Part shown: piece after piece, positions 11,401 to 22,500 of the stretch | Layout of the letters: every line of letters begins with the position of its first letter | Position numbering within the stretch: position 1 is the stretch's first letter | Assembly: GCF_963676685.1 (NCBI RefSeq) | Contig: NC_092347.1 | Coordinates: 85,252,592-85,316,591, forward strand | Length of the DNA stretch: 64,000 nt | Source of the DNA: Mytilus edulis | Lineage: Eukaryota > Mollusca > Bivalvia > Mytilida > Mytilidae | Direction of reading: 5' to 3' | Notes under the pieces: model-generated | Told to the model about the DNA's origin: nothing | Database searches by the model: none | The model's input: only the letters and a program-made list of their open reading frames with translations | Made by a program: the position numbers and the translations under genes

Positions 11401-12283
11401 TGATTACACAAATATACCTACAAAATACACAGAAGTTTCAAAGCTATTTAATACTCTCTGACATCAAAGTTGGAGTATTATTATGATAGTTATATTTTCT
11501 TTGTCATTTCTCATATAAACATGGAGTCCAAATACTACTAAGCAATCAACAGATACTAAAAAGCAATGTTTATATCATCTAAATTTGTATTTCTTACCAG
11601 ATATTGTTTATTTACAAGATACAATGTAAAATGATTTAAACAAACAAATTTTACCTTCAGGAACTAACATTCCATCTTGTTTTTTCATGGCAATAGGTTG
11701 CATGCCTCGTGGTAATACTGCTTTTCCTCTTCCTGAAGGAGCTCCCCTTCCTGCAGGAGAACCTCTACCTGAAGGAGCTCCCCTTCCTGCTGGAGAAGCT
11801 CTACCTGCACCTATTGTCTGTAATATAAGGACATCATGTCTTAAAAAGGGAGATAATATTAATATACATTTTAACACTGTCTAGTGTCTGGTATGAATAG
11901 TTTCAAAGTATTATAATTTCAAGTTTGTGCTTATGGTTTTTTTTTCTCAAATAATAATGCTCCTTAACATCAGTTAAACAATTTTAAGTATTGCTTTCCA
12001 TAATTTAAGAATTTAAGGATTATTTATTCAAATTAATAAATTAATAATTCCTTTGATTTGTCCCAGATGCTCGATCTACTGCATCAAAACAATCTGCTTC
12101 CAAGTTCAATTGATCCATTAAATTCCATTTAAAAACATCAGGGCCAACAAATATTATTAAACTAGTAATTGGAAGTCATTAAATATCAGATAAAGACTTG
12201 CTGTGAAGTACTGAGTTTAACTTCATATGCATTACCTGTTTTGGCTTAGTACCAGTTGTTTTTGGGACTGGTTGTTTACTCAT
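8472..12283 (-). CDS. FAM221B: FAM221B-like cysteine-rich protein
   Basis: Seven exons, read right to left: 12236-12283, 11655-11817, 10812-10952, 10453-10563, 9756-9959, 9251-9370, 8472-8668. All introns are GT/AG and the phases join to 984 nt, 327 aa plus stop. Residues 1-16 are basic and Pro/Thr-rich (MSKQPVPKTTGTKPKQ). Residues 17-70 hold a low-complexity Gly/Arg/Ala/Pro/Ser stretch with GRGAPSGRG twice. From about residue 71 the protein matches the FAM221B pattern as I know it: YTMRKIEPAKNYDVVS, then IYIGWRCPEF, CFCGHLL, FAWIPSRPEDVGEFW, CRCKHTHEEH and SNFLCAACDNHWERH. The paired Cys/His motifs suggest zinc binding, but no biochemical function is established that I know of. The C-terminal 65 residues are acidic and polar, ending PVYD. 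It is divergent from EIF3J. Confidence 0.93.
9566..9628 (+). repeat. Fragment of the 'ATGTGGTATGATTGC' dispersed repeat
   Basis: Within an intron of FAM221B, AAGATGTGGTATGATTGCGAATGAGACAACTCTCCACTAG-type sequence is a short copy of a family also seen at 26083-26250, 45975-46150 and 58860-59020. Shared landmarks are ATTGCCA(G/A)TGAGACAACT and CTCCA. No gene. Confidence 0.7.
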
Positions 12284-12300
12284 ACTATACTTCTATTAAT

Positions 12301-12470
12301 TACTGTAAAATAATACAACCTGAAAACAAATTTGACATATCAGATTAAATGTATGTGAATTACTCTAAACTAATACAACCTGAAAACAGATTTGACATAT
12401 ATCAGATTAAATGTATGTGAATTTCTGTAAACTAATACAACCTGAAAACAAATTTAAAATATCAGATTAT
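12301..12470. repeat. Three-copy 61-bp tandem repeat
   Basis: Three tandem copies begin at about 12301, 12361 and 12423. Each carries CTGTAAA(A/C)TAATACAACC, TGAAAACA(A/G)ATTT and ATCAGATTA, with TAAATGTATGTGAAT closing the first two. The array starts 18 bp upstream of the FAM221B start codon, so it probably lies in or beside its 5' UTR. The third copy runs into the LINE fragment. Confidence 0.8.
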
Positions 12471-12476
12471 ATAAAA

Positions 12477-12985
12477 CTGTGGACTGGTATTAAATTCCAC
12501 TGAGTAATGGTGTACAGAAAAAATGAAAATTTATATGTATCTTTTTTGGTAGAAATGTGTCTGAAAGTGAAACGGTGCGGGTTTCTGATGGTATGAGGAT
12601 AGCAGAATGGATTGCTACGATTTGGTGTACTATTTTGTAGAACATTATCAATCTTGTGCATAATCTTCTTTCCTGTAGTGTGGGCCAGTTTAGTGAGTTT
12701 ATCATGTCTGTAGTACTACTGATGTTATGGTACCTGTTACAGACATATCTGGCAGCTCGTCTTTGGACCATCTCAATTTTAGAGGTTTGTTTAACTACTG
12801 TGTGAGGGTCCCATACTGAACATGAATATTCAAGCTTAGAACGAACCAGTGCCAGATATACCTGGGTTTTGATGTTCTGGCATGATGTTTTTAAATTTCT
12901 TTTTAAGATTTGTTACCATTAGCTATAATGTTGTCTGTATGTTTTGACCATTTTAAGTTTGCTTGTAGTGTAATGCCTCAATATT
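12477..12985 (-). pseudogene. Broken 3' end of a LINE reverse-transcriptase ORF
   Basis: Translated right to left, this shows the C-terminal signature of a common invertebrate non-LTR retrotransposon. LKWSKHTDNIIAN is followed, after a frameshift near 12918, by ILKRNLKTSCQNIKTQVYL, ALVRSKLEYSCSVWDP, EMVQRRAARYVCNRYHN and LNWPTLQERRLCTRLIMFYK. A second frameshift near 12540 is needed to reach FFLYTITQWNLIP. An in-frame TGA lies near the right end, where a Leu is expected. Only the region after the polymerase core remains; the catalytic motifs, endonuclease and 5' part are missing, as for a 5'-truncated dead copy. Confidence 0.85.
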
Positions 12986-13595
12986 TACTTTAAAGTGTAT
13001 AAGATTAATTCCCTGTTAGATATACTATAGTCAGGGTTACAAGTAACTAGTCCCTTACTATAAATTTAAAGTATGGCCAAAACGACTAAGGAGGAACCGG
13101 ATCTATGGCCGAAACGTCTTGAGTCCATCCATTAAAATTTAATGAACCTGGACCATTTTTTTGTTATTGTTTTTCTGTAGATTCATTAACCAAATATACT
13201 GACAAGGGTAGCAATTATATAAACTTTATCGTAAAAGTGAAATGAAAATATGTCATACTCTTATTGATTCTGTATATGTTTTTAAACAGGAATAAATATT
13301 AAGCGACTTAGTCACTTCTTCAGTTTGTCATCCATTTGTAAACAAAGCAGTCACGCACCTTGGATATTCTGGTTTCCTGTCAGCGTGAAGTAATTTATCC
13401 TTTCAGAATTCTATTTTCGTGAAACCAGTTTAAAATAATTAAATAAATATTTTTCAAAATAATGTATTGAAATAATTTTAAGATTATACGAAAAATATCA
13501 AATAATATTGTAACTCATAAGAATTATTTTATTACCTCCAAAGAAATTGCATTCCCGCGCAAATAATTTCTATTTTTAGTTTCTAGAACTTCAAG

Positions 13596-16500
13596 ATGTC
13601 TGACGCATGGGGTAAACATGTGGAGAACATATTTATGACTTACTAAGTTCTTAATTACAATTTTAAATGAATTTTATGATTTATTTATTTCATATTTTGT
13701 AGATGCCGATGATTTTGAGCCAGAAGTACCTGTGAAGACAACGGATCAGTGGGAAGGGGAGGATGAAGATGATGTCAAGGTTTATACGATTTTTTTTACC
13801 AAATTACATGGTTTTCTTCATTCTTTGTTTAGAAGACAATTAAACGTAGTCGTGATTTGGAATCTTAATTTAACATATTAAATCTATTGCTCATCATTAC
13901 TGGATCCTTCCTGGATCAATCCTTTACACGTGACAGCTGTTTCATTTTGCCTATACTCGCTGTCAGCTGAAATTCGTAGCGGTTATCGGTTAAAATAATC
14001 TTAACTATCAATCGTGTTCACTTGAGATATAGTTTTTCACATTCCATTCATAAATCGCGAAAAGAAAAACCACCTACCTTTGAAGTGATCACACTGTAAT
14101 AATCCTGGGATATTTTCTTAAGGGATTCTGATATATGATTAACCAGCTGTTCCTAATTAAATTTCAAATGTGACATATGAAATATTTAGAATGACAAATG
14201 GTTTCCTTTTGGGTGTTGGTCAGAAAAAAAATGACAATTAAAATGTTCTTATCTGGTAATTGTATAAGTTATAATGCGCTCAATACAAATTAAAACTTTT
14301 GTTTACAGGATAATTGGGAGGATGACGATGATGAAGAAAAGAAGACAGAAGAAAAAGATCAGGGTATGTTGATTTGTCCTATTAATAAAAATACACACTG
14401 TAGCCAATTTGAACTGCACTATGGTCATTTAAAAAAACGGGATAATGCATGCCTATGAGAAAATGAACTTAAAATTATTAAATTAAAGGATAAGGCCACA
14501 CCAATTTAATCTTGTTCGACGGACCCGCCCGCTCCTATTTTTTTCAAAACAGATTTTTATTATTTTTATTATATTCTTGCTTCCTGCATCCGGAAATGTA
14601 ATCATGTCCATTTCCCATACCGTTTTTTTTTTGTAAATATTATAAAAAGATCTCAACATTTGTTTTTAAAATCATAGTATAACCTTTATATAACGATTTT
14701 AAACCTATAAGCACCTCACGACACTAAATATCTGTGAGAATATTTGTTTCAAGCGGGAGTGCTCCGATATAAATATATAACAGTGGAAACACCTGTACAG
14801 AACAAAACATTGGTTTCTTTCCCCCAGACTTATATTCCCTATCAAAAAATGTTCGTAGTTAAAATAAAGTACAAAGAACTTCTGAAGGATTTGCCTTCAA
14901 CTGCAATTATAATGTATGCTGACGGTCATACCTGCTGCAGGTTTGTGCACTGGTCCTGATTGATTCAGGGACCTGTCGTTCAGCAGTTATCGTTTGTTGG
15001 TGTGGTTCATTGGTATTTTCCCGTTTGGAAATATAAATTAGATCGTTGGTTTTCCTGTTCGAATTGTGTACAATACTAAGTTGTGGTCCCTTATACCTTG
15101 CTGTTTGGTCTGGATCAAATCTCTGTGTAAAAGGCCGTACTTTGACCTATGTTTGTTATTATCAGGTAATCCCTCAGACAAGGACCTTGAAGGGGTCATT
15201 TAACCATGTTTACTGTTGTAGAAAAGAAAACAGAAATACTAAAGATTTTTATAGTGCATCTATACAAAACTGTATAGTGCTACTATACAAAACCTTTGAA
15301 ACTTTAGAATTTTTTTACTCAAAAAGAGGAGAAATACATTATATTTTAAACGACTTTTAAAAGAGAGGTCCACTTATTTTAAATAATATAAAACTGTTAA
15401 ATTTTTGGACATGTTTTGACCATTTAATACCATATAGATATTATAGTTCTTTGGGAAAATATTACCCCTTTTGTACTCAAAGTGTTTTTACAAAATAAAT
15501 ATATTATAACTTATATTGACCCCTCATAAAAGGGATATTCATAACATTAAGGGGTTGTTCTGAACCTGATTATGACTTGGATGGAGAATTGTCTCATTGT
15601 CAGTCACACATACATAGACCAGATTTAATTATTCAATTATTTCTTGTTGAACAGGGAAAAAATACTTCATAAATTAAAGATATGTCAAGGTACAAGTGAT
15701 AAATCAAGTTTTAATATAGTCAAAACCTACTATTTTATGTTTACAAAAAAAAATTATAATCGCTCGCCTTTACTTTTTAAGCTTCGCCTCAAAAATTTGC
15801 AAATTAAATATTTTTTTATTAAAATTTTCAAATTGCTCGCTCGCCCCAATTTTTGGAGTTCAAAAATCTGTAGAACAAGAAATTAAATTGGTGTGGCCTA
15901 ACAGAAAAATATGGGATAGTACAAACCACCAATGCCTGACTGAAGAAAAAAATAGACAAATCAACACATGATCCAGTTCTTGTTACAAAATAGAACAAGT
16001 CTTATATGTGCATGAACCACAACCATCACATTGTTTTCCATCAAAAACCTTATCTAGAGATAGTGAACTAGATTGAATCTACAATAAGCACAGAAATGTG
16101 AAACCCCTGTAAAAAGCTAGGAAATTAGAATTTTTCTGATATAATACATCATTTCTTTCAGAAGGGAAGCCTTTTCAGAGAAAGAAAAAGAAATTAGCTG
16201 ACAGAATAGCAGAAAAACAAGCTGCCAAACTTGCTGCAGAAGAAGCTGTAATTTTAACTTATTTCTCTTTATTTAATGGCCATTTATATATTGTTTGGCC
16301 AAATTGTAACAGTAAATTACAGTCTGGTTGATACTCTAAACAGTGTCTTCCAAGTTGCTTGATCAATAATTAGAACTTGTCACACATTTCAGAACTTTCT
16401 GATAGGTACCTACTACCTGTTAGCCCATACTTTAAATTTTAATATTGTTACTAACCTGTGTTTAGTTATAAAATCTCTGTAAGATACCTATTTCCTTTCT

Positions 16501-19500
16501 TCTGATAGTTTGAAATGCAATACATGGTAAGCATAGCACAATAACAGGTTTATTCTTATAACTTTTGCAATAGTAAAGACACATTTTCACTAAACATGAC
16601 TAGAACAAAATATTGTATTGGCCTGCCAATTATTGCATCATATGGTCATTTGAAAAACAATTTCTTGTAAAAACTTTATATAGAAAGCTAGATATTGTGA
16701 AAAATGTATACCAAGATGTGGTTATGTTTTTTTTAGTTGATTAATGACCATTCAGCTGAAATAATTTTATACACCTTTTCTAAGTGTCTTGCTCAACACT
16801 ATCAAAAAGGGTAGGCAGGCAAACCATTAACTGAAGAAATAGGATTTTTTTTTGGTATAAATCTAATAGTGTAAAGTTATAGATGAAAAATTTAAAATAT
16901 TTTTAAGAAACTTCCGATTTCAGTTTCCTCAAACTTTCAAGTTTAAAATCAGTGTTAAATAATGCTTTGTAGTGATGATTTTATGGGTACATGTTAATTT
17001 CAGGAACAAGAAAAAAATAGGAAATTAACACCAGAAGAGGAAATTGCAGATAAATTGAAAAAGCAGCGATTACAAGAAGAATCAGATTTACAGTTAGCAA
17101 AAGAAGCTTTTGGTAATTATTTTAGAGGCTAGAAGGCTTCACGTCTAACAGATTATACGTTTTTTCTCAAATAAGTTGTTGTAGGTTAGAGTGTCTGACT
17201 TTGACAATTTAATCATTTTTGCTTTGTACTCAACAGGAGGGAACATCTTATTTGATAGAAAACAAATAACATTCAAGGCAATGTATGTAAAGAAAAGATA
17301 TCCACTTTTCATCTTGTTGATCTCCCCGGAAAAAATATATGGCAGGAGCACATTGTCATGGCTTTGATATCTTTACCTCTTTAGGTTCTGAATCAAATGT
17401 TTACCAGATATTAACTTTCGCATGTCTTACTCAAACGGGAATGGTTGGACGATATTGGAAAGAGGAAGTTGTCTATAAATGGATTGAGATTAAGTTTGCT
17501 GTTAATACTAAAAATGAAAAGAAAGATTTCAGATGATTAATTGAGTTGCTATTGTTTGATTAACATGAAAGTTTTATACAAAAGCAAAGGGAAAGGAAGA
17601 ACCTATTTATTTTCAGATCAGTAGGTCAAATGTCAATGTCATGGATGCTAAAATAGACAACATACAAGCTTACTGGTTATGTAATCAAATGTAAAAGTTT
17701 AAAAAATAAGACAATTCATGGTATGAAATTTCATCATAATCTTGATTTTTGGATAAAATCTGTACTTTGTCCCCCATAATTGGTTGGTTAGTGGAGGTCA
17801 ATTGAAACCATTCTCCAATTTTAATACTTGCTTCAAAAAGGTGATATATGATGCATATGTTGGAAAATCCATCTGTGGTTTCCAGGTCATAATGAAAGTA
17901 CCAGTTTGCTTATCTTAAAATTTTTAATATTGCTGTGGAAGATATAATACACATCAATTTAATAATTTGATTTTTTCAGTTTTGGTATTGACTGAAAATT
18001 TATTTTTATGTCAGTGTTGGAGGGCCGAGTGGTAATAGTTTTTCATCTATTGTGCTCATTTGCCTGTCAATACAGACTTTTTGTTGGGAGCTTGCTCTTG
18101 TCAAGGTGTGTTGACTTCAGGCTTATTTGACTAGGGTGACTAGTGTTCCTGCCAAAGACTATGGTTCTTGTTACCCTGGCTTCCTCCGTCAATATAAATT
18201 CATGGCCATCAAGTAGCTTGTGCTGAAAATTACGTTGATCAACAATCAGTTATGCAAGTTAAGGTATCTGTGGTCACTAGATTTATTAATAAAATTGAGA
18301 ATGGAAATGGGGAATGTGTCAAAGAGACAACAACCCGACCAAATAAAAAACAACAGCAGAGGGTCACCAACAGGTCTTCAATGTAGCGAGAAATTCCCGC
18401 ACCCGGAGGCGTCCTTCAGCTGGCCCCTAAACAAATATATACTAGTCCAGTGATAATGAACGCCATACTAATTTCCAAATTGTACACAAGAAACTAAAAT
18501 TGAAATAATACAAGACTAACATAGGCCAGAGGCTCCTGACTTGGGACAGGCGCAAAAATGCGGCGGGGTTAAACATGTTTGTGAGATCTCAACCCTCCCC
18601 CTATACCTCTAACCAATGTAGTAAAGTAAACTCATAACAATATGCACATTAAAATTCAGTTCAAGAGAAATCCGAGTCTGATGTCAGAAGATGTAACCAA
18701 AGAAAATAAACAAAATGACAATAATACATAAATAACAACAGACTACTAGCACTTAACTGACATGCCAGCTCGAGACTTCAACTAAACTGACTGAAAGATT
18801 ATGATTTCATCATATGAACATCAGGCACAATCCTTCCCGTTAGGGGTTTAGTATCATACCATCATAACATATATGAGAAGAACATAACCCGTGTCATGCC
18901 AACAACTGTTTTTAGAATAAATGTGTTTAGTTCCGATGCAAAGACCTTATCAGTGACTCAATATTAACGCCAAAATATGCAATCTTTAATGACTTGACAA
19001 CAGTATCGTAATTATATCCCTTCTTAATAAGTCTATTCAAAGGTTTTGTAAGTTTCTGAGGTGAATACTGACACCTTTGTGCTTTATAAAGAATATTACC
19101 ATAAAAAATTGGATGTGAAATACCTGAATGATTAGAAGTCTGCATGTTGAGCTATATTTACGAATGATGTCTTTATACCGATGGTAAAATTTAGTAAATG
19201 TTTTGACTAGTTTGTGATATCGAAAACCCTGGTGTAATAATTTTTCAGTAATACATAAATTTCTCTCGTTAAAATGGAAAACATTGTTACATACACGAGC
19301 GAATCGTACAAGTTGAGATATATAAACACCGTAAGATGGTGACAAGGGAACGTCACCATCTAAAAACGGATAATTAACGATAGGAAATGAAAAATCATCC
19401 CTTTTATCATAAATTTTAGTATTCAGCTTTCCATTAGTGATATAGATATCAAGATCGAGAAAAGGGCAGTGGTCATTGTTAGTTCAAACTATTCAAATTT

Positions 19501-22500
19501 CTAAATTCCATTTTTAATTGTGTGTATATTTTGCATTTTAGGTATTAATAAAGGTTCAGGTATAGATGGAATGTTCCCAGAAGATGAAGAAAGTTTTGAC
19601 AAGTTTGGTGAAGCTATAAAAAATAAAATTACAACTTTTGAAGTAAGAATATGATATTTATAACAGTTGTTTCAAACTTATTTTACATTATTTTAAAAGT
19701 ATGTTTACTCATACTGTGTACAATGGTTATGAAAAATGTTGTTTCATAATGATGCCATTTAAAGTTGATATAATTAAAAGCCAAGTTGCAAAATCAATCA
19801 GTTATTTAAAAGTATTATTTAAATTTTAAGACGCCAGTCTGCATGTATGTAGGGCTCAAATCTATGGTAGGTTCCAAATATATGGCAGATTCCTAATCTA
19901 TGGCAAATATGACATGTCATCCCAAATCTATGGCAGATTTTTTACAATCCTAAATCTATGGCAAGTTTTGTAATTTCCTAATCTATGTCGGATTTTTGCT
20001 GTTTCCAAATCTATGGTAAATTTTGTGCAAATGGAAAACAATGCAGTACATATACGACCAATGACTTGTCTTTAACAAATGGAAATATATAACAACGGAA
20101 GAATGTGTATAAACATTTGTGAAAATAAACATTCTACAATAGTCCACCAAATCATAACATAAACATAAAACTTTGTTAATTAAGGATGATTCAAAAACCT
20201 TAATACAAACTTCAAGATCATGAAATGATGTGTCCCTTAAAAATAAGCATTTTCTTATCTGTGCATTGTGCATGTGTAACCGATTCATCATACAAACTAG
20301 TAAATCCCTTAGCAAAAGAAAAAGACACCAAGTACTGATCCGAGAGTACTCGCAGTTACTAACAGCTAGTTCAAAGCCACTAACAAAAAACAACTATGCA
20401 GCTAAGACTAAATAGTTATTTCATTCTTATGACATCTTTTTATTTGATGATGATGATTTAAATCTAATTTGTATCCGGTAATTTGATCTGTCACTTTATA
20501 AACTTTGCCGGCAGTAGACGATGAAATATTTTCGATAACTCCAGTTTCCTAAAATATATTGTACTGAAAACAGCAGTGCCTTTATTCATCGCGGGATTCG
20601 GCCTGTACATCACATTTTGTCCCTCTTCCGGATTAAAGGTCATATCTTCCTTTAAACCATCCGCAAATTGTTGTCAAGGGAAATACCTTCATCTGAAATG
20701 GTGTTCTAATTTATTGGTTCCGCCACCGTTAGCGGCGGCAACGATGTGATATGGCGTTGTTCAATTAAGATGTTATATGTAACAGTTACTCTTTCCCTCG
20801 GAAATTATGCAAGTTAAAGATCTGCCATAGATTTGGAGAAAACAAAAATCAGCCATAGATTTGAGTAGTTTGGCGTTTGTAACGTCACATTTGCCATAGA
20901 TTTGGATCCCGCAATAGATTTGAGTCCTACAGTGTGAGCCAAGGCTCTGTGTTAAAGGCCGTACATTGACCTATAATGGTTTACTTTTATAAATTGTGAT
21001 TTGGATTGAGAGTTGTCTCATTGGCACTCGCACCACAACTTCCTATATCTGTATATATATTGAAAACCATAATTGCATTAAAATTAACTTATTTAGATAG
21101 GCCTTAAGGGTTTCAATTGGATTTCATATTTTTCATGTTAGGCGTTTTATAGCGACTATACAATATGTGTTTTTCTCATTGTTGAAGGCAGAACAGTTGC
21201 CTATAATAAATTGCTTACATCAACTTTGTGGATAGTTGTCTCACTGGCAATCATACCACCTCACCTTATTTTGATACTAAGTTTACATTATTTGTCAGCA
21301 GACACAATCAGTAGTCTAAAACACATATGTTGCATCATCACAAAACCCATACATATCACAAAATGGATGGCTTTCTGTAGCTCATTTTTGAGGGGAATTT
21401 AAATTTTTCTGCTCCTGTATTTTCTGTTTACATTCCTTAAAATACAACAAGAAAACGATTTCAAAAGAATCTCTGACAGTATTTTAATCTGAAAAAGTAT
21501 ATATCATGTGTTTGGTTTCTTGAGTAATATGCTTTAAGTGATATCTTTTTATTTTTCAGAAATCGAAACATTACTGTTCATTTTTAGAAAAACTCTTCAC
21601 AGATTTAGTAGTTAGTTGTAAGTATTTATAAATTTCTGTAGTCATTGCTTAGTTAGGGACGACATCAAAAGTTCAATGTGGGATAAAAAACTTAATTCAC
21701 ATAGTTTTTTCACTTACCCCACCCCCCACCCCCTCTTAACTTAATTTGGGAAAAATTGATGAACCTATATGGATATATGTAAAATCGATTTTGGATTAAC
21801 AAAACTTGCAGCAATGTTGACCCCCCACCCCCAAACTATTTGATTTAAGTTTTTTATTCTGCATCGATCTTTTGATGTCGTCCCTTAGGGAAAAGTGGAA
21901 AAAAAGTTTTTGAGTTGAAGAAAATAGGCATTTAAAATTAACTGACACCAATCTGGTGTTGAGATCTTCAGGTTTTCTTGGACTGCTTTCAGCAATTTTA
22001 ATACTCATTGAAAGTTTATGTTGTGATCACTTTAAAATAAAACTTGCCTTTTTTTATAATGATTTTAGACTTAGAAATATAGGCCATTGGCATACATTTA
22101 TTCATCTGACAGTTTGTCAAATGCTCGCACAGTGTCAATTGATATTGTTAATATCAGCATTTGAATATATATAATCAGTGCTGATCAACTATTTTTTAAG
22201 ATGCATGTTTAAAGTGTCAGTTCTACTAAAATTTGCCTTAAAAATGCACTTAATTCTATTTATAATGTGAAATTTATAAACAGTTGAATATGTTATTTTT
22301 CAGTGGAAGCTGAAGACTGTAGAAAATTGGGACAAAATTTAACAAATATATACCATGAAAAACAGAAAATAGCAAAGGTTAGAACTAAATTTATTAAATT
22401 AAAAATATATATATATTCATAGGCCACTAAGTACAGAAAAAGTATGAAAGAAAGCTCTAAGTTGGACAAATATAACACACACATGATACCACGAAAAACA

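Larger units (their letters stand above)
12284..13595. promoter_or_regulatory. Shared intergenic region of FAM221B and EIF3J
   Basis: The two start codons point away from each other across 1.3 kb. The middle is taken up by a tandem repeat and a dead LINE fragment, so separate promoters are likelier than one compact bidirectional one. Close to EIF3J, ATTCCCGCGCAAAT (13550-13563) is an E2F-like, GC-rich patch in AT-rich DNA about 35-45 bp before the ATG. No TATA box is convincing. Confidence 0.4.

Noticed and set aside
12490-12771. 93-codon ORF as a host gene
   Set aside because: QRRAARYVCNRY and LNWPTLQERR are the C-terminal signature of a LINE; frameshifts and 5' truncation show a dead copy.
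14744-14959. 71-codon ORF in EIF3J intron 3
   Set aside because: It lies in the Harbinger-like element; no match to Harbinger transposase or Myb-like proteins.
18013-18040. Functional Ser/Leu tRNA gene
   Set aside because: The A-box-like GGCCGAGTGG is there, but no complete cloverleaf or anticodon arm could be drawn; it is more likely SINE-derived.
19983-20393. 136-codon minus ORF
   Set aside because: It lies inside the AATCTATGGCA element; its relative at 2804-3073 resembles it only because the DNA repeat is shared.
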